Shown here piece by piece: positions 28,977 to 38,022 of a stretch of 64,000 nucleotides of DNA. Both the position numbers and the translations under genes were made by a program. The notes beneath the pieces were generated by a model. That model worked only from the letters and a program-made list of their open reading frames with translations, made no database searches and was not told the origin of the DNA. Where the stretch lies: positions 62,001-126,000 of the forward strand of contig NZ_JACXBW010000009.1 of the NCBI RefSeq assembly GCF_014712225.1, written 5' to 3'. This stretch comes from Pseudarthrobacter sulfonivorans. Its GTDB lineage: Bacteria; Actinomycetota; Actinomycetes; Actinomycetales; Micrococcaceae. Positions within the stretch are counted from its first letter, which is position 1; each line of letters opens with the position of its first letter.

Positions 28977-29756
28977 GTGGAAGTTGTCATCCTCCAAGGC
29001 AGCAAACAGATCGGGAAGCTGGCGGCAGACGCCGTCGAGGCCTTGCTCCGGCGCAAGCCCAACGCTGTGCTGGGGCTTGCCACCGGGTCCTCGCCGCTGC
29101 CTGTCTACGACGAGCTGGCGGCGCGTCACAAGCAAGGGCTGGACTTCAGCGCCGCGCACGCCTTTGCCCTGGATGAATATGTGGGCCTGCCGCCCGGGCA
29201 CCGTGAGTCGTACCGGGAGGTCATCGGGCGCGAGTTCACCAGCCGGGTGAACATCCTCCCCGGGAACGTCCACACCCCTGACGGGTCCGCGGCTGATATC
29301 CCGGCGGAGTGCCGGGCCTACGAGGACAGGATGAGGGCGGTGGGAGGCGTGGACCTCCAGATCCTGGGCGTGGGGACCGACGGCCATATCGGCTTCAACG
29401 AGCCGGGCTCCTCCTTGGCGTCCCGGACGCGCATCAAGACGCTGATCGAGCAGACCCGCCGCGACAACGCCAGGTTTTTCGCCGGCCTTGCCGACGTGCC
29501 CCACCACGTGGTGACCCAGGGACTGGGCACCATCCTGGAAGCACGCCACGTTGTGCTGGTGGCCACCGGGGCGCAGAAGTCGCCCGCGGTCCGCGACTTC
29601 GTGGAAGGGCCGGTCTCCGCGATTTGCCCGGCTTCGGTCCTGCAGTTCCACCCGCACGCCACCATCCTCGTGGATGAGGCCGCGGCGTCGTCGCTGAAGC
29701 TCGCCGACTTCTACCGGCACACCTACGACCACAAGCCATCCTGGCAGGGGCTGTAA
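28977..29756 (+). CDS. nagB: Glucosamine-6-phosphate deaminase
   Basis: NagB converts glucosamine-6-phosphate to fructose-6-phosphate and ammonia, feeding amino sugars into glycolysis. Clear motifs are LGLATGSSPLPVY (phosphate binding), FALDEYVGLP with the catalytic aspartate, and ILGVGTDGHIGFNEPGSS. At 259 aa it lacks only a few terminal residues compared with E. coli NagB. It starts at GTG after AGAAAGGCGG. No nagA or transporter gene is adjacent. Confidence 0.95.
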   Translation: MEVVILQGSKQIGKLAADAVEALLRRKPNAVLGLATGSSPLPVYDELAARHKQGLDFSAAHAFALDEYVGLPPGHRESYREVIGREFTSRVNILPGNVHTPDGSAADIPAECRAYEDRMRAVGGVDLQILGVGTDGHIGFNEPGSSLASRTRIKTLIEQTRRDNARFFAGLADVPHHVVTQGLGTILEARHVVLVATGAQKSPAVRDFVEGPVSAICPASVLQFHPHATILVDEAAASSLKLADFYRHTYDHKPSWQGL

Positions 29757-29873
29757 CGCTTGCCACATTCGGGCACCGCCCACCACCGGATTCAGCCGGA
29801 ACTGCCGACGGCGGCGGGTGCGGTGCAAGCAAAACGGCACCTCCGGCGTCGAACGCCCGCCGCCCCGGGACGC

Positions 29874-29879
29874 TAAGAT
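29874..29879 (+). promoter_or_regulatory. -10 box of leaderless DUF3039 promoter
   Basis: TAAGAT stands 7 nt before the ATG at 29887 and decides among three closely spaced in-frame ATGs. Confidence 0.6.
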
Positions 29880-29886
29880 GGATGCC

Positions 29887-30219
29887 ATGACTAGCATGAC
29901 GGACCCTCTCGAAAACGACCCGATGCGTGAGCTTTCCGGGGCTGGAACGTCCACGGCAACCATTGAGCGCGAAGAGCTGCGCCAGGAAGTGGAGCCCGGT
30001 GACCGGGAACGTTTCTCGCACTACGTGCGCAAGGAAAAAATCATGGAGTCCGCGCTGACGGGTGACCCCGTCATTGCCCTCTGCGGCAAGGTCTGGACTC
30101 CCGGCCGGGATCCGCAGAAGTTCCCGGTCTGCCCCATGTGCAAAGAGGTTTATGAAGGCCTCCGCCCGGGCAACGACGGCGGCAAGGGTCCCGGAGGGGA
30201 CTCAGGCAACAACAAGTAG
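29887..30219 (+). CDS. DUF3039 protein
   Basis: The 110-aa protein ends in a zinc-ribbon-like pair: ALCGKVWTPGRDP and VCPMCKEVYEGL. The middle part contains FSHYVRKEKIMES. DUF3039 genes occur in actinobacteria immediately before a superfamily 2 helicase gene, as here, where the stop and next start overlap (TAGTG). The zinc protein may be a helicase partner; function is otherwise unknown. Confidence 0.85.
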   Translation: MTSMTDPLENDPMRELSGAGTSTATIEREELRQEVEPGDRERFSHYVRKEKIMESALTGDPVIALCGKVWTPGRDPQKFPVCPMCKEVYEGLRPGNDGGKGPGGDSGNNK

Positions 30220-32003
30220 TGACGGAGACGCTCTTTGGCGGCCCCACCCTGCCTCCGGCTTATCCGGAACGCGCAGCCTGGGGAACCGCCCAAAAACTCC
30301 GTGCCTGGCAGCAGGAAGCCCTTGACCTCTACTTCAGGACCGGTCCCCGGGACTTCCTGGCCGTAGCAACGCCCGGCGCCGGCAAAACCACCTTCGCGCT
30401 GCGGGTGGCCTCCATGCTCATCGAATCCGGGGCAGTCAACCGCGTCACCATCGTGGCGCCCACCGACCACCTGAAGCGGCAGTGGGCTGATGCTGCTGCC
30501 AAGGTGGGAATCGCCATCGACCCGAACTTCAAGAATTCCGACGGCCAGCACGGCCGCGGTTTCGTTGGCGTGGCTGTTACCTACGCCCAGGTGGCGAGCA
30601 AGCCGATGCTGCACCGCGCCAAGACGGAGGCTGCCCGCACGCTGGTGATCCTTGATGAGATCCACCACGGCGGCGAGGCCCTGTCCTGGGGCGACGGCCT
30701 GCGTGAGGCGTTTGATCCCGCCGCCCGGCGGCTGTCCCTGACAGGTACCCCGTTCCGGTCCGACACCTCGCCCATCCCCTTTGTGGAGTACGCGGAGGAC
30801 AGGGACGGCATCCGCCGCTCGAAGGCTGATTACACCTACGGTTACGGCAACGCCCTGCGTGACCATGTGGTGCGCCCGGTCATGTTCATGGCCTACTCGG
30901 GCCAGATGCGGTGGCGCACCAGTGCCGGTGAAGAGATGGCCGCTTCGCTTGGTGAAGCCGCGGTCACCAAGGACATCACGTCCCACGCCTGGCGGACTGC
31001 CTTGAATGCCACAGGTGAATGGATCCCCGCGGTCCTGGCCGGAGCGGACAAGCGGCTCAGTGAAGTGAGGCGTTCGGTTCCGGACGCCGGCGGGCTGGTC
31101 ATCGCCACTGACCATGAGGACGCCAGGGCCTACGCCGGGCAGCTGAAGCGGATCACCGGCGAGTCACCCACCGTGATTCTGTCCGACGATGCCAAGGCCT
31201 CGGAGAAAATCGAGGAGTTCACCGCGAGCGAGAAGCGGTGGATGGTTGCCGTCCGGATGGTGTCCGAAGGCGTGGACGTACCCCGGCTTTCCGTGGGCGT
31301 TTACGCGACCTCCACGTCCACGCCGCTGTTCTTCGCCCAGGCTGTGGGCCGCTTTGTGCGCGCCAGGAAGCGTGGGGAGACGGCGTCGGTCTTCCTGCCG
31401 TCCGTGCCGCAGCTGATGGCGCTGGCGAACTCCATGGAAATGGAACGCGACCACGCGCTGGACCGCCCCGAAAAAGAGGACAGCGACGGCCTCTTCAATC
31501 CCGAGGATTCCCTGATGGCCGAGGCCAACCGGGAGGACAAAGCGTCGGACAGCCTCACCAAGGGAAAGTTCGAGGCCCTCGATTCGCAGGCGTCCTTCGA
31601 CCGGGTGCTGTTCGACGGCGGCGAGTTCGGCACCGGGGGAGAGGTGGGCTCCGAGGATGAGCTGGACTTCCTGGGCATCCCGGGTCTCCTGGATGCCGAG
31701 CAGGTGGGTACTTTGCTGCGCCAGCGCCAGCACGATCAGCTCAACCGGAAGAACCGGCGCGCACCTGCGGCTGAACCTGCTGCCGCGGCACCGGCCATCC
31801 CGGACCACCGGATGCTGATGGACCTGCGCAACGAACTGGCAAAAAATGTGGCGGCCTGGTCCGCCCGGACCGGAACCCCGCACGGTGTGGTGCACACCAA
31901 GCTGCGGACCGTTTGCGGCGGGCCCCCCGTGGCCCAGGCCAACGAGGAGCAGCTGCAGTCGAGGCTGCGGAAGCTCCAGGACTGGTTCATCGGCCGAAAG
32001 TAG
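30219..32003 (+). CDS. Superfamily 2 DEAD/DEAH-type helicase
   Basis: The 594-aa protein has motif I ATPGAGKTTFAL (about residues 50-61), motif II ILDEIHHGG, motif III SLTGTPFRSD, and in the second RecA domain MVSEGVDVPRLSVGVYA and QAVGRFVRAR. This is an XPB/UvrB-like nucleic-acid translocase. The C-terminus (about 480-594) has an extra helical region of unknown role. It is coupled to DUF3039. The conserved pairing is seen in many actinobacteria but the pathway is not settled. Confidence 0.9.
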   Translation: MTETLFGGPTLPPAYPERAAWGTAQKLRAWQQEALDLYFRTGPRDFLAVATPGAGKTTFALRVASMLIESGAVNRVTIVAPTDHLKRQWADAAAKVGIAIDPNFKNSDGQHGRGFVGVAVTYAQVASKPMLHRAKTEAARTLVILDEIHHGGEALSWGDGLREAFDPAARRLSLTGTPFRSDTSPIPFVEYAEDRDGIRRSKADYTYGYGNALRDHVVRPVMFMAYSGQMRWRTSAGEEMAASLGEAAVTKDITSHAWRTALNATGEWIPAVLAGADKRLSEVRRSVPDAGGLVIATDHEDARAYAGQLKRITGESPTVILSDDAKASEKIEEFTASEKRWMVAVRMVSEGVDVPRLSVGVYATSTSTPLFFAQAVGRFVRARKRGETASVFLPSVPQLMALANSMEMERDHALDRPEKEDSDGLFNPEDSLMAEANREDKASDSLTKGKFEALDSQASFDRVLFDGGEFGTGGEVGSEDELDFLGIPGLLDAEQVGTLLRQRQHDQLNRKNRRAPAAEPAAAAPAIPDHRMLMDLRNELAKNVAAWSARTGTPHGVVHTKLRTVCGGPPVAQANEEQLQSRLRKLQDWFIGRK

Positions 32004-32035
32004 CAGCGGGCTGGAGCAGCAGTGGCGTTAAACGC

Positions 32036-32066
32036 GGGTGGCCCGGTGCACAGCACCGGGCCACCC
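32036..32066. terminator. Bidirectional hairpin terminator between helicase and pncA
   Basis: A perfect 14-bp G/C-rich stem (32036-32049 with 32053-32066) with a 3-nt ACA loop lies between convergent genes. No strong T-tract follows, as is common for actinobacterial terminators. Confidence 0.75.
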
Positions 32067-32083
32067 CTGCGGTTAAGCGGGCC

Positions 32084-32716
32084 TCAGCCGACGTCCACGC
32101 CGCCGAGCTCCATTTCGGCGACAGCATCGTCAAGGTCCTCGGCGATGCCTGCGGTGAGCGAACGCAGGACCGTCACTGAGTAGCCGGCCTGGACCGCGTC
32201 CAAGGCCGTAGCCATGACGCAGTAGTCAGTGGCAATCCCCACCACCACCACGTCTTCCACGTCGTGGCTTTGCAGCCAGTCGTCCAGGCCGATCGCATCA
32301 TCTGCAGGCGCGAAGGCCTCTGCGTCAGCCGGCAGCGAGCCGGGCTGCCGGTCACCGGTGGGCACCGCATCCTCCGGAGCCAGCAGGCCCTCGAACCCGG
32401 AATAGGCCGCTGTGAACTGGCCCTTCTGGAAATAGGCCTGGATGTACTCGGTGTCCAGGTCCGGGTGGAGCTCGGCGCCGCGGGTGCCGGCAACACAGTG
32501 CGGCGGCCAGCTGTCCTTGAAATCGGGCGTTTCGGAGAAGTGCGCGCCGGGGTCGATATGCCAGTCCTGGGTTGCCACAATGTGGTCGAACTCGGTGTGG
32601 TGGGCGTCCACATACTCGCTGATTGCCCCGGCCACGTCGGCGCCACCGGCCACGGCGAGGGAGCCGCCCTCGCAGAAGTCGTTTTGGACGTCAACAATGA
32701 TCAGGGCGCGGGACAT
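32084..32716 (-). CDS. pncA: Nicotinamidase
   Basis: PncA hydrolyses nicotinamide to nicotinate for NAD salvage. The isochorismatase-fold marks are IIVDVQNDFCEGGSLAV with the catalytic aspartate (residue 9), the metal ligands DWHIDPGAHF, and GIATDYCVMATALDA with the nucleophilic cysteine. A GAGGAAAA site precedes the ATG. It lies 9 bp after pncB in the same orientation, so salvage of nicotinamide through nicotinate to NaMN is encoded as one unit. Confidence 0.95.
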   Translation of the reverse strand: MSRALIIVDVQNDFCEGGSLAVAGGADVAGAISEYVDAHHTEFDHIVATQDWHIDPGAHFSETPDFKDSWPPHCVAGTRGAELHPDLDTEYIQAYFQKGQFTAAYSGFEGLLAPEDAVPTGDRQPGSLPADAEAFAPADDAIGLDDWLQSHDVEDVVVVGIATDYCVMATALDAVQAGYSVTVLRSLTAGIAEDLDDAVAEMELGGVDVG

Positions 32717-32725
32717 CGGTTTTCC

Positions 32726-34054
32726 TCAGTTTTCTTCATAGAGAGTAGGGATGGCGGGCTCCCCGCGCTGCAGGCGGTTGACCACGGGTGGCAGTTCGGC
32801 CATGGTGTCGGCGTGCCGTTGCCTGGCCCGGACCACACCCTCTGGCCCCGTCCAGCCGGGCAGCAGTTCGCCGTTCTTCACGAACTGCTGCAGCAGGGGC
32901 CGGTCGTTCCCGTCATCTTCGGGCCGGTGTCCGATGCCCACAATTTCCTGCGTGGCGATGCCGCGCTCATTGAGCTTGCGCAGTGCATACTTCCGGCCGC
33001 CCATGCTGGTCTTGTTCTTGGCTGCCTTGGCCACGGAGACGAAATCGCCGGCGTCGTCCGTGCGGCTCACCAGCTTGTAGACCATGCTGGCCGTGGGCGC
33101 ACCGGAACCTGTCACCAGCGATGTGCCCACCCCGTACGAATCCACCGGAGCGGACTGCAGCGCAGCGATGGCGAATTCATCCAGGTCGGAGGTGACCATG
33201 ATGCGGGTGTGCTCGTTGCCCAGCTGGTCCAGCAGCTGGCGGACCCAGGAGGCCTGGGCGACGAGGTCGCCGGAGTCCAGCCGGACGCCGCCCAGTTTGG
33301 GCCCCGCAAGCTCGACGGCGGCACGCACGGCCGTTTCGACGTCGTACGTATCAACGAGCAGCGACGTGCCCACCCCCAGCGACGCGATCTGCGCCTCAAA
33401 GGCGTCGCGCTCGGTGTCGTGGAGCAAAGTGAAGGAATGGGCGGCGGTACCCACGGTCTTGATGCCGTAGCGGATGCCTGCCTCGAGGTTGGACGTGCTG
33501 TGGAACCCGGCGATCACGGCGGCACGGGCCGCCGCCGCCGCCGACTCCTCATGCGTGCGCCTGGAGCCCATCTCGATGCAGGGACGGCCGCCGGCTGCCG
33601 TGATCATCCGCGATGCGGCCGAGGCGATGGCGGAGTCATGGTTCAGCACGGAGAGCACATAGGTCTCCAGCATGCAGGCCTCGGCGAACGTCGACTCCAC
33701 GATGAGGATGGGGGAGTTGGGGAAGTACGCCTCGCCCTCCGGGTAGCCCCAGATATCGCCGCTGAACCGGTAATTCGCCAGGTAGTCCAGGGTGTCCTGG
33801 TTGACCACGCCGGTGCGGCCCAGGAAATCAAGCTCAGCCTCGCCGAAACGGAAGTCCGCGATGCCTTCCAGGAGCCGGCCTGTGCCCCCCACAATCCCGT
33901 ACCGCCTGCCGTCCGGCAGCCGCCGCGCGAAGGCTTCGAAAACCGACCGGCGGTGCGCGGCGCCCGAATGGAGCGATGCCTGCAGCATGGTCAGCTCGTA
34001 GTGGTCGGTGTACAGGGACGTGCGGGGATGGTCCCAGCCGGCAGAGGTACTCAC
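32726..34054 (-). CDS. pncB: Nicotinate phosphoribosyltransferase
   Basis: PncB makes nicotinate mononucleotide from nicotinate and PRPP ([11 protein letters not shown]), the step after PncA. The 442-aa protein starts MSTSAGW and shows SLYTDHYELTMLQASL, FEAFARRLPDGRRYGI and GVRLDSGDL, usual for actinobacteria. The GTG at 34054 is chosen because a TAGAGT -10 lies exactly 7 nt upstream, giving a leaderless mRNA. Upstream in-frame codons run into the 59-bp repeats and would give a repetitive, Arg-rich extension. Confidence 0.94.
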   Translation of the reverse strand: MSTSAGWDHPRTSLYTDHYELTMLQASLHSGAAHRRSVFEAFARRLPDGRRYGIVGGTGRLLEGIADFRFGEAELDFLGRTGVVNQDTLDYLANYRFSGDIWGYPEGEAYFPNSPILIVESTFAEACMLETYVLSVLNHDSAIASAASRMITAAGGRPCIEMGSRRTHEESAAAAARAAVIAGFHSTSNLEAGIRYGIKTVGTAAHSFTLLHDTERDAFEAQIASLGVGTSLLVDTYDVETAVRAAVELAGPKLGGVRLDSGDLVAQASWVRQLLDQLGNEHTRIMVTSDLDEFAIAALQSAPVDSYGVGTSLVTGSGAPTASMVYKLVSRTDDAGDFVSVAKAAKNKTSMGGRKYALRKLNERGIATQEIVGIGHRPEDDGNDRPLLQQFVKNGELLPGWTGPEGVVRARQRHADTMAELPPVVNRLQRGEPAIPTLYEEN

Positions 34055-34061
34055 AAAATTC

Positions 34062-34067
34062 ACTCTA
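34062..34067 (-). promoter_or_regulatory. -10 box of leaderless pncB promoter
   Basis: TAGAGT (minus strand) stands 7 nt before the GTG at 34054. Its -35 window falls in the first copy of the adjacent 59-bp repeat. Confidence 0.62.
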
Positions 34068-34071
34068 GTCC

Positions 34072-34307
34072 CCACCGGCTCCCACGTCTCGCTTCGCTTC
34101 GCCGCGGGGCCCTCGCCGGAGTGGGCCCATCCACCGGCTCCCACGTCTCGCTTCGCTTCGCCGCGGGGCCCTCGCCGGAGTGGGCCCATCCACCGGCTCC
34201 CACGTCTCGCTTCGCTTCGCCGCGGGGCCCTCGCCGGCGTGGGCCCATCCACCGGCTCCCACGTCCCGCTTCGCTTCGCCGCGGTGGCCCATCCGGCGTG
34301 GGCCCAT
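34072..34307. repeat. 59-bp tandem repeat, four copies
   Basis: Copies run 34072-34130, 34131-34189, 34190-34248 and 34249-34307, each exactly 59 bp. Copies 1 and 2 are identical, copy 3 differs at one base, and copy 4 has several changes. The unit contains CGCTTCGCTTCGCCGCGG and the palindrome TGGGCCCA. Because 59 is not divisible by 3 it is not a protein repeat. It occupies the whole promoter space between divergent pncB and clpS. Confidence 0.97.
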
Positions 34308-34315
34308 CCTCCCCA

Positions 34316-34321
34316 TAGAAT
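34316..34321 (+). promoter_or_regulatory. -10 box of leaderless clpS promoter
   Basis: TAGAAT stands 6 nt before the ATG at 34328. The -35 window lies within the last copy of the 59-bp repeat. Confidence 0.62.
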
Positions 34322-34327
34322 GGACAG

Positions 34328-34711
34328 ATGAGCTTAAGCGTTGCGCCCGGCCCCGTTACGCGGGAGGGCACCCGGACTGGTACAGAGGCGTCCATAGACT
34401 CCCTGACCGCGCCGGACATCCCATGGAACCTGGTGATCTGGAATGATCCCGTCAACCTGATGAGCTATGTCAGCTACGTCTTCCAGAGTTACTTCGGCTA
34501 CTCCGAGAGCAAAGCCAACAAGCTCATGATGGAGGTCCACAAGAAGGGCCGGTCCATCGTTGCCCACGGCAGCAAGGAACAGGTTGAGCGCCATGCCGTC
34601 GCCATGCACGGCTTCGGGCTGTGGGCCACTGTGGAAAAGGCCACCGGCGGGACCGGCGGCAACTCGGGGAAATCCGGCGGGTCCGGGCAGGGCAAGGGGA
34701 AACGTGGCTAA
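34328..34711 (+). CDS. clpS: ATP-dependent Clp protease adaptor ClpS
   Basis: ClpS delivers N-degron substrates to ClpAP or ClpCP. The core (about residues 30-105) shows PWNLVIWNDPVNLMSYV with the substrate-pocket Asn-Asp, VHKKGRSIVAHGSKEQVE, and a glycine/lysine-rich tail. A 30-residue N-terminal extension precedes the fold. Its last 8 bp overlap the DUF2017 start. The pair pncB/clpS-DUF2017 is conserved in mycobacteria (Rv1330c-Rv1332). Confidence 0.95.
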   Translation: MSLSVAPGPVTREGTRTGTEASIDSLTAPDIPWNLVIWNDPVNLMSYVSYVFQSYFGYSESKANKLMMEVHKKGRSIVAHGSKEQVERHAVAMHGFGLWATVEKATGGTGGNSGKSGGSGQGKGKRG

Positions 34712-35270
34712 GGCATTCAAATACGGTCTTAAGGGCATCACCGGGTTCCTTGAGCCCGCCGAGCGTGAGCTGCTGCGCAGCCTGATCGGCGATGTCATCT
34801 CCATGCTCCAGCCGGCCGAAAATTCCAGCAAGGATCCGCTCGCTGCCCTGATCGGTCTGGACATGGATGTCCAGGAACCGACGGACCGTGCAGTCAGGCG
34901 GCTCCTGCCCAACGTGATGAAGGACGACGACGGCGCATCCCTGGAGTTCCGCCAGCTCACCGAGCGCTCGCTGCGGGAAACCAAGATCGGCGCGCTGCGG
35001 GCTGCCGCACTTGACCTGGACAAGGACGACGTCGTCCTGACCGCCGATGGGGCCAGGCACTGGTCCATGGCGCTGAACGATGTCCGCCTGGTGTTGGCGG
35101 AGCGCCTGGACATCCGGGACGAGGAAGACGCCGAGCACGTGCACCTGATGCAGGACTGGTCCCAGGCGGAGGACGTGGAAAGCTACCTCGCCCTGGTGTA
35201 CAACTTCACCACGTGGCTGCAGGAGTCCCTGGTGCAGGCCATGCTCCAGTCCCTGGATTCACGCGCCTGA
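34704..35270 (+). CDS. DUF2017 protein
   Basis: The 188-aa, largely helical protein begins AKAFKYGLKGITGFL and contains EPAERELLRSLIGDVISML and a DWSQAEDVESYLALVYNFTTWLQ end. It is a conserved actinobacterial family always next to clpS; function is unproven. The GTG start at 34704 lies within clpS. A longer in-frame ORF begins at 34560 but would read clpS in another frame and is not supported. Confidence 0.86.
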   Translation: MAKAFKYGLKGITGFLEPAERELLRSLIGDVISMLQPAENSSKDPLAALIGLDMDVQEPTDRAVRRLLPNVMKDDDGASLEFRQLTERSLRETKIGALRAAALDLDKDDVVLTADGARHWSMALNDVRLVLAERLDIRDEEDAEHVHLMQDWSQAEDVESYLALVYNFTTWLQESLVQAMLQSLDSRA

Positions 35271-35362
35271 ACTGCGGTCCTGTTCCGGGATCCGGCTGCA
35301 GTGTGACAAATTCGACATGAGGGCAGCGCCACAATGTGATGGCTGCGGCCGCAGGGAAGACC

Positions 35363-35368
35363 TATCCT
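35363..35368 (+). promoter_or_regulatory. Possible -10 box of murI promoter
   Basis: TATCCT stands 9 nt before the ATG at 35378, slightly further than the 6-7 nt of other leaderless promoters in the window. Confidence 0.4.
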
Positions 35369-35377
35369 CGAATAATC

Positions 35378-36406
35378 ATGACAACAGCCTCGAGCATGGA
35401 CCCGGCAGCGACTGCAGCAGGGGAGTCCGCAGCCGGCAACAGCGCCGGCCTGGTGGGATCCCGCCCCATTGGCGTCTTTGATTCGGGCGTCGGCGGACTC
35501 ACCGTGGCGCGGTCCATCATCGACCAGCTGCCCAACGAGTCCATCCTCTATGTCGGTGATACCGCCAACGGGCCGTACGGACCGCTGCCCATCGCCGAAG
35601 TCCGGGCGAACGCCCTGGGCGTGATGGACGAACTGGTGGACTCCGGTGTCAAGCTGCTCACCATCGCCTGCAACTCGGCGTCGGCCGCTGTCCTGAGGGA
35701 CGCCCGCGAGCGGTACACGGCAAAGTACGGCATCCCCGTCATCGAGGTGATCCAGCCTGCGGTCCGGCGGGCGGTTGCCGCCACCCGGAGCGGGCGCGTC
35801 GGCGTCATCGGAACCTCAGCCACCGTAGGTTCCCGTGCCTACGAGGACACATTCGCGGCCGCGCCGGACCTGAGGATCACTTCCGTGGCCTGCCCCCGGT
35901 TCGTCAGTTACGTGGAGGCCGGCATCACCACCGGCCCGGAACTTCTCGCCGTCGCAGAGGAATACCTGGCCCCGCTGAAGGCCGCCGGCGTGGACACCGT
36001 GGTCCTGGGCTGCACACACTACCCGCTGCTGACCGGCGTTATTTCCTTTGTGATGGGCGACGACGTGACCCTGGTGTCCAGCGCCGAGGAAACGGCCAAG
36101 GACGTGTACCGGGCGCTGGTCACCCACGACCTGCAGCGCACCACCGCGGCGCCCCCCGAGCATCACTTCATTGCCACCGGAGACGCCGTCCAGTTTGAGA
36201 CGCTGGCCCGCAGGTTCCTTGGCCCGGAAGTCCTCTCCGTCCAGCACGTGGACCACGTGGCCGCCCAATACCCCACCGGAAGCCTGGCCCGCATCACGCC
36301 GGAAATGATCGAGGCCGCCCAGCGTGCCAGCACCAACTCCGGCAGGTCAGGGCAACGGATTTCCAACTTTGTAGGCGCCCACCGGGCCGGAGGTCCTGCC
36401 CTGTGA
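35378..36406 (+). CDS. murI: Glutamate racemase
   Basis: MurI makes D-glutamate for peptidoglycan. Both catalytic cysteine regions are present: [11 protein letters not shown] and [10 protein letters not shown], along with [13 protein letters not shown] and [11 protein letters not shown]. The product from 35378 is 342 aa, with a non-conserved Ala/Ser-rich N-terminus and C-terminal tail; an ATG 6 codons further in is also possible. Its stop overlaps the next gene (GTGA). Confidence 0.94.
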   Translation: MTTASSMDPAATAAGESAAGNSAGLVGSRPIGVFDSGVGGLTVARSIIDQLPNESILYVGDTANGPYGPLPIAEVRANALGVMDELVDSGVKLLTIACNSASAAVLRDARERYTAKYGIPVIEVIQPAVRRAVAATRSGRVGVIGTSATVGSRAYEDTFAAAPDLRITSVACPRFVSYVEAGITTGPELLAVAEEYLAPLKAAGVDTVVLGCTHYPLLTGVISFVMGDDVTLVSSAEETAKDVYRALVTHDLQRTTAAPPEHHFIATGDAVQFETLARRFLGPEVLSVQHVDHVAAQYPTGSLARITPEMIEAAQRASTNSGRSGQRISNFVGAHRAGGPAL

Positions 36407-37200
36407 AACTGACCATCGTGGGCTGCACAGGTTCGTTCCCCGGCCCCGGCTCGCCGGCGTCGTGTTACCTCCTGACCGCCAATGACGGCGAGCGGACCTG
36501 GAAGATCGTGATGGACCTGGGCAGCGGAGCCCTCGGCGCCATCCAGCGTTACACCGATCTCGAGGACATCGACGCGATCTTCCTGACCCACCTGCACCCG
36601 GACCACTGCATGGATCTCTGCGGCCTGCACGTGGCGGTCCGCTGGAAGCCAGGCGGCTGGGGTCGCGGGCGGATCCCGGTGTGGGGTCCCGCCGCCACGG
36701 CGGACAGGATGGCCACGGCCTACGGGCTGGACCTTGACCCGGGGATGCACGAGGAATTCGACTTCACCAACTGGATTGAACGGGAGCCCGTCACTGTGGG
36801 CCCTTTCACCGTGACGCCCTTCGCGGTCAACCACCCGGTGGAGGAGGCGTACGCCCTCCGCGTGGACGTCACCGAGCCGGACAAGGAAGGCAACCCGGTC
36901 AGGCGCGTGCTGACATATTCGGGCGATACGGATTCCTGTACGGGCGTGGAGGAGGCCGCCAAGGACGCGGACCTGTTCCTCTGTGAAGCCGCTTTTGAGG
37001 AAGGCCGCGACGACGCCATCAAGGATGTGCACCTGACCGGCAAGCGGGCGGGCGAGGCCGCAGCCGCTGCCGGCGCCCGCAGGCTCCTGCTCACGCACAT
37101 TCCGGTGTGGACCTCGCCGAGCACCGTCATGGCCGAGGCAAAAGAAGTGTTTGGGCAGCACGTGGCAGTTGCCGTGGCCGGTGTGCATTACACGATCTGA
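36403..37200 (+). CDS. MBL-fold metallohydrolase (Rv1339-like)
   Basis: The 265-aa metallo-beta-lactamase-fold protein has the zinc motif [13 protein letters not shown] and later YSGDTDSC and LLLTHIPVW ligands. It sits between murI and rph as in mycobacteria. Homologous Rv1339 has been reported as an atypical cyclic-AMP phosphodiesterase, so this activity is possible; a ribonuclease Z-like role is the alternative. The GTG start overlaps the murI stop. Confidence 0.88.
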   Translation: MKLTIVGCTGSFPGPGSPASCYLLTANDGERTWKIVMDLGSGALGAIQRYTDLEDIDAIFLTHLHPDHCMDLCGLHVAVRWKPGGWGRGRIPVWGPAATADRMATAYGLDLDPGMHEEFDFTNWIEREPVTVGPFTVTPFAVNHPVEEAYALRVDVTEPDKEGNPVRRVLTYSGDTDSCTGVEEAAKDADLFLCEAAFEEGRDDAIKDVHLTGKRAGEAAAAAGARRLLLTHIPVWTSPSTVMAEAKEVFGQHVAVAVAGVHYTI

Positions 37201-37251
37201 GTCCTGTGGACCCGTGTTCGCTGCGCGGCGGGTGGGTCAGCTGCGAGTCGA

Positions 37252-37257
37252 TAAGCT
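37252..37257 (+). promoter_or_regulatory. -10 box of leaderless rph promoter
   Basis: TAAGCT stands 6 nt before the ATG at 37264. Confidence 0.6.
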
Positions 37258-37263
37258 AAAGGC

Positions 37264-38022
37264 ATGACTTCTGAAGCAACTGCAGTGCCCGTAGTGCGTG
37301 CCGATGGCCGCGCCCCCGACCAGCTCCGCCCCATCAGCATCACCCGCGGATGGTCCAAGCAGGCCGAGGGATCTGCCCTCATCGAGTTCGGCAACACCCG
37401 GGTGCTGTGCACGGCTTCGCTGACGGCCGGCGTACCGCGCTGGCTCAAGGGCGAAGGCCGCGGCTGGGTGACGGCCGAATACGCCATGCTGCCGCGCGCC
37501 ACCAACACCCGCTCGGACCGCGAATCGGTCAAGGGCAAAATAGGCGGCCGGACCCACGAAATCTCACGCCTGATCGGCCGTTCGCTGCGCTCCATCATCG
37601 ACACCAAAGCCCTGGGCGAGAACACCATCGTGCTGGACTGTGACGTGCTCCAGGCCGATGGCGGAACCCGCACTGCCGCCATCACGGGCGCTTATGTGGC
37701 TCTTGCCGACGCCATCCGCTTTGCGCGTGAGAACAAGCTGATCGCCAGGAACGCCCAGCCCCTCGTGGACACCATCGCGGCCGTCTCCGTGGGCATTATC
37801 GACGGCGTTCCCATGCTGGACCTGCCCTACGTTGAGGACGTCCGGGCCGAGACCGACATGAACGTTGTGGTCACCGGATCAGGGAAGTTCGTCGAGGTGC
37901 AGGGCACCGCCGAGGGCGCTCCGTTCGACCGTGACGAGCTCAACCAGCTGCTGGACCTTGCCCTGCTGGGCACTACCCAGCTGGCGGCGATCCAGCGCGA
38001 GACCCTCGCGGACGTCCTTTGA
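37264..38022 (+). CDS. rph: Ribonuclease PH
   Basis: RNase PH trims tRNA 3' ends phosphorolytically. The 252-aa protein has [20 protein letters not shown], the phosphate-binding [36 protein letters not shown], and [12 protein letters not shown], all diagnostic. A TAAGCT box 6 nt upstream predicts leaderless expression. The stop overlaps a TTG that may start rdgB. Confidence 0.96.
   Translation: MTSEATAVPVVRADGRAPDQLRPISITRGWSKQAEGSALIEFGNTRVLCTASLTAGVPRWLKGEGRGWVTAEYAMLPRATNTRSDRESVKGKIGGRTHEISRLIGRSLRSIIDTKALGENTIVLDCDVLQADGGTRTAAITGAYVALADAIRFARENKLIARNAQPLVDTIAAVSVGIIDGVPMLDLPYVEDVRAETDMNVVVTGSGKFVEVQGTAEGAPFDRDELNQLLDLALLGTTQLAAIQRETLADVL

Noticed and set aside
27162..29963. Very long antisense open frame (over 900 codons)
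   Set aside because: It lies opposite a well-supported ABC permease and nagB; such frames arise from GC-rich codon use, and its composition has no protein-family features.
34055..34252. N-terminal extension of pncB
   Set aside because: It encodes Arg/Gly-rich nonsense from the 59-bp repeats; TAGAGT 7 nt before GTG 34054 supports the shorter start.
34072..34307. Possible CRISPR array
   Set aside because: The 59-bp units abut directly with no spacers, and no cas genes are near.
32264..34318. Antisense frame opposite pncA/pncB reading through the 59-bp repeats
   Set aside because: The two NAD salvage genes are clear on the minus strand, and the repeat unit is not a multiple of three.
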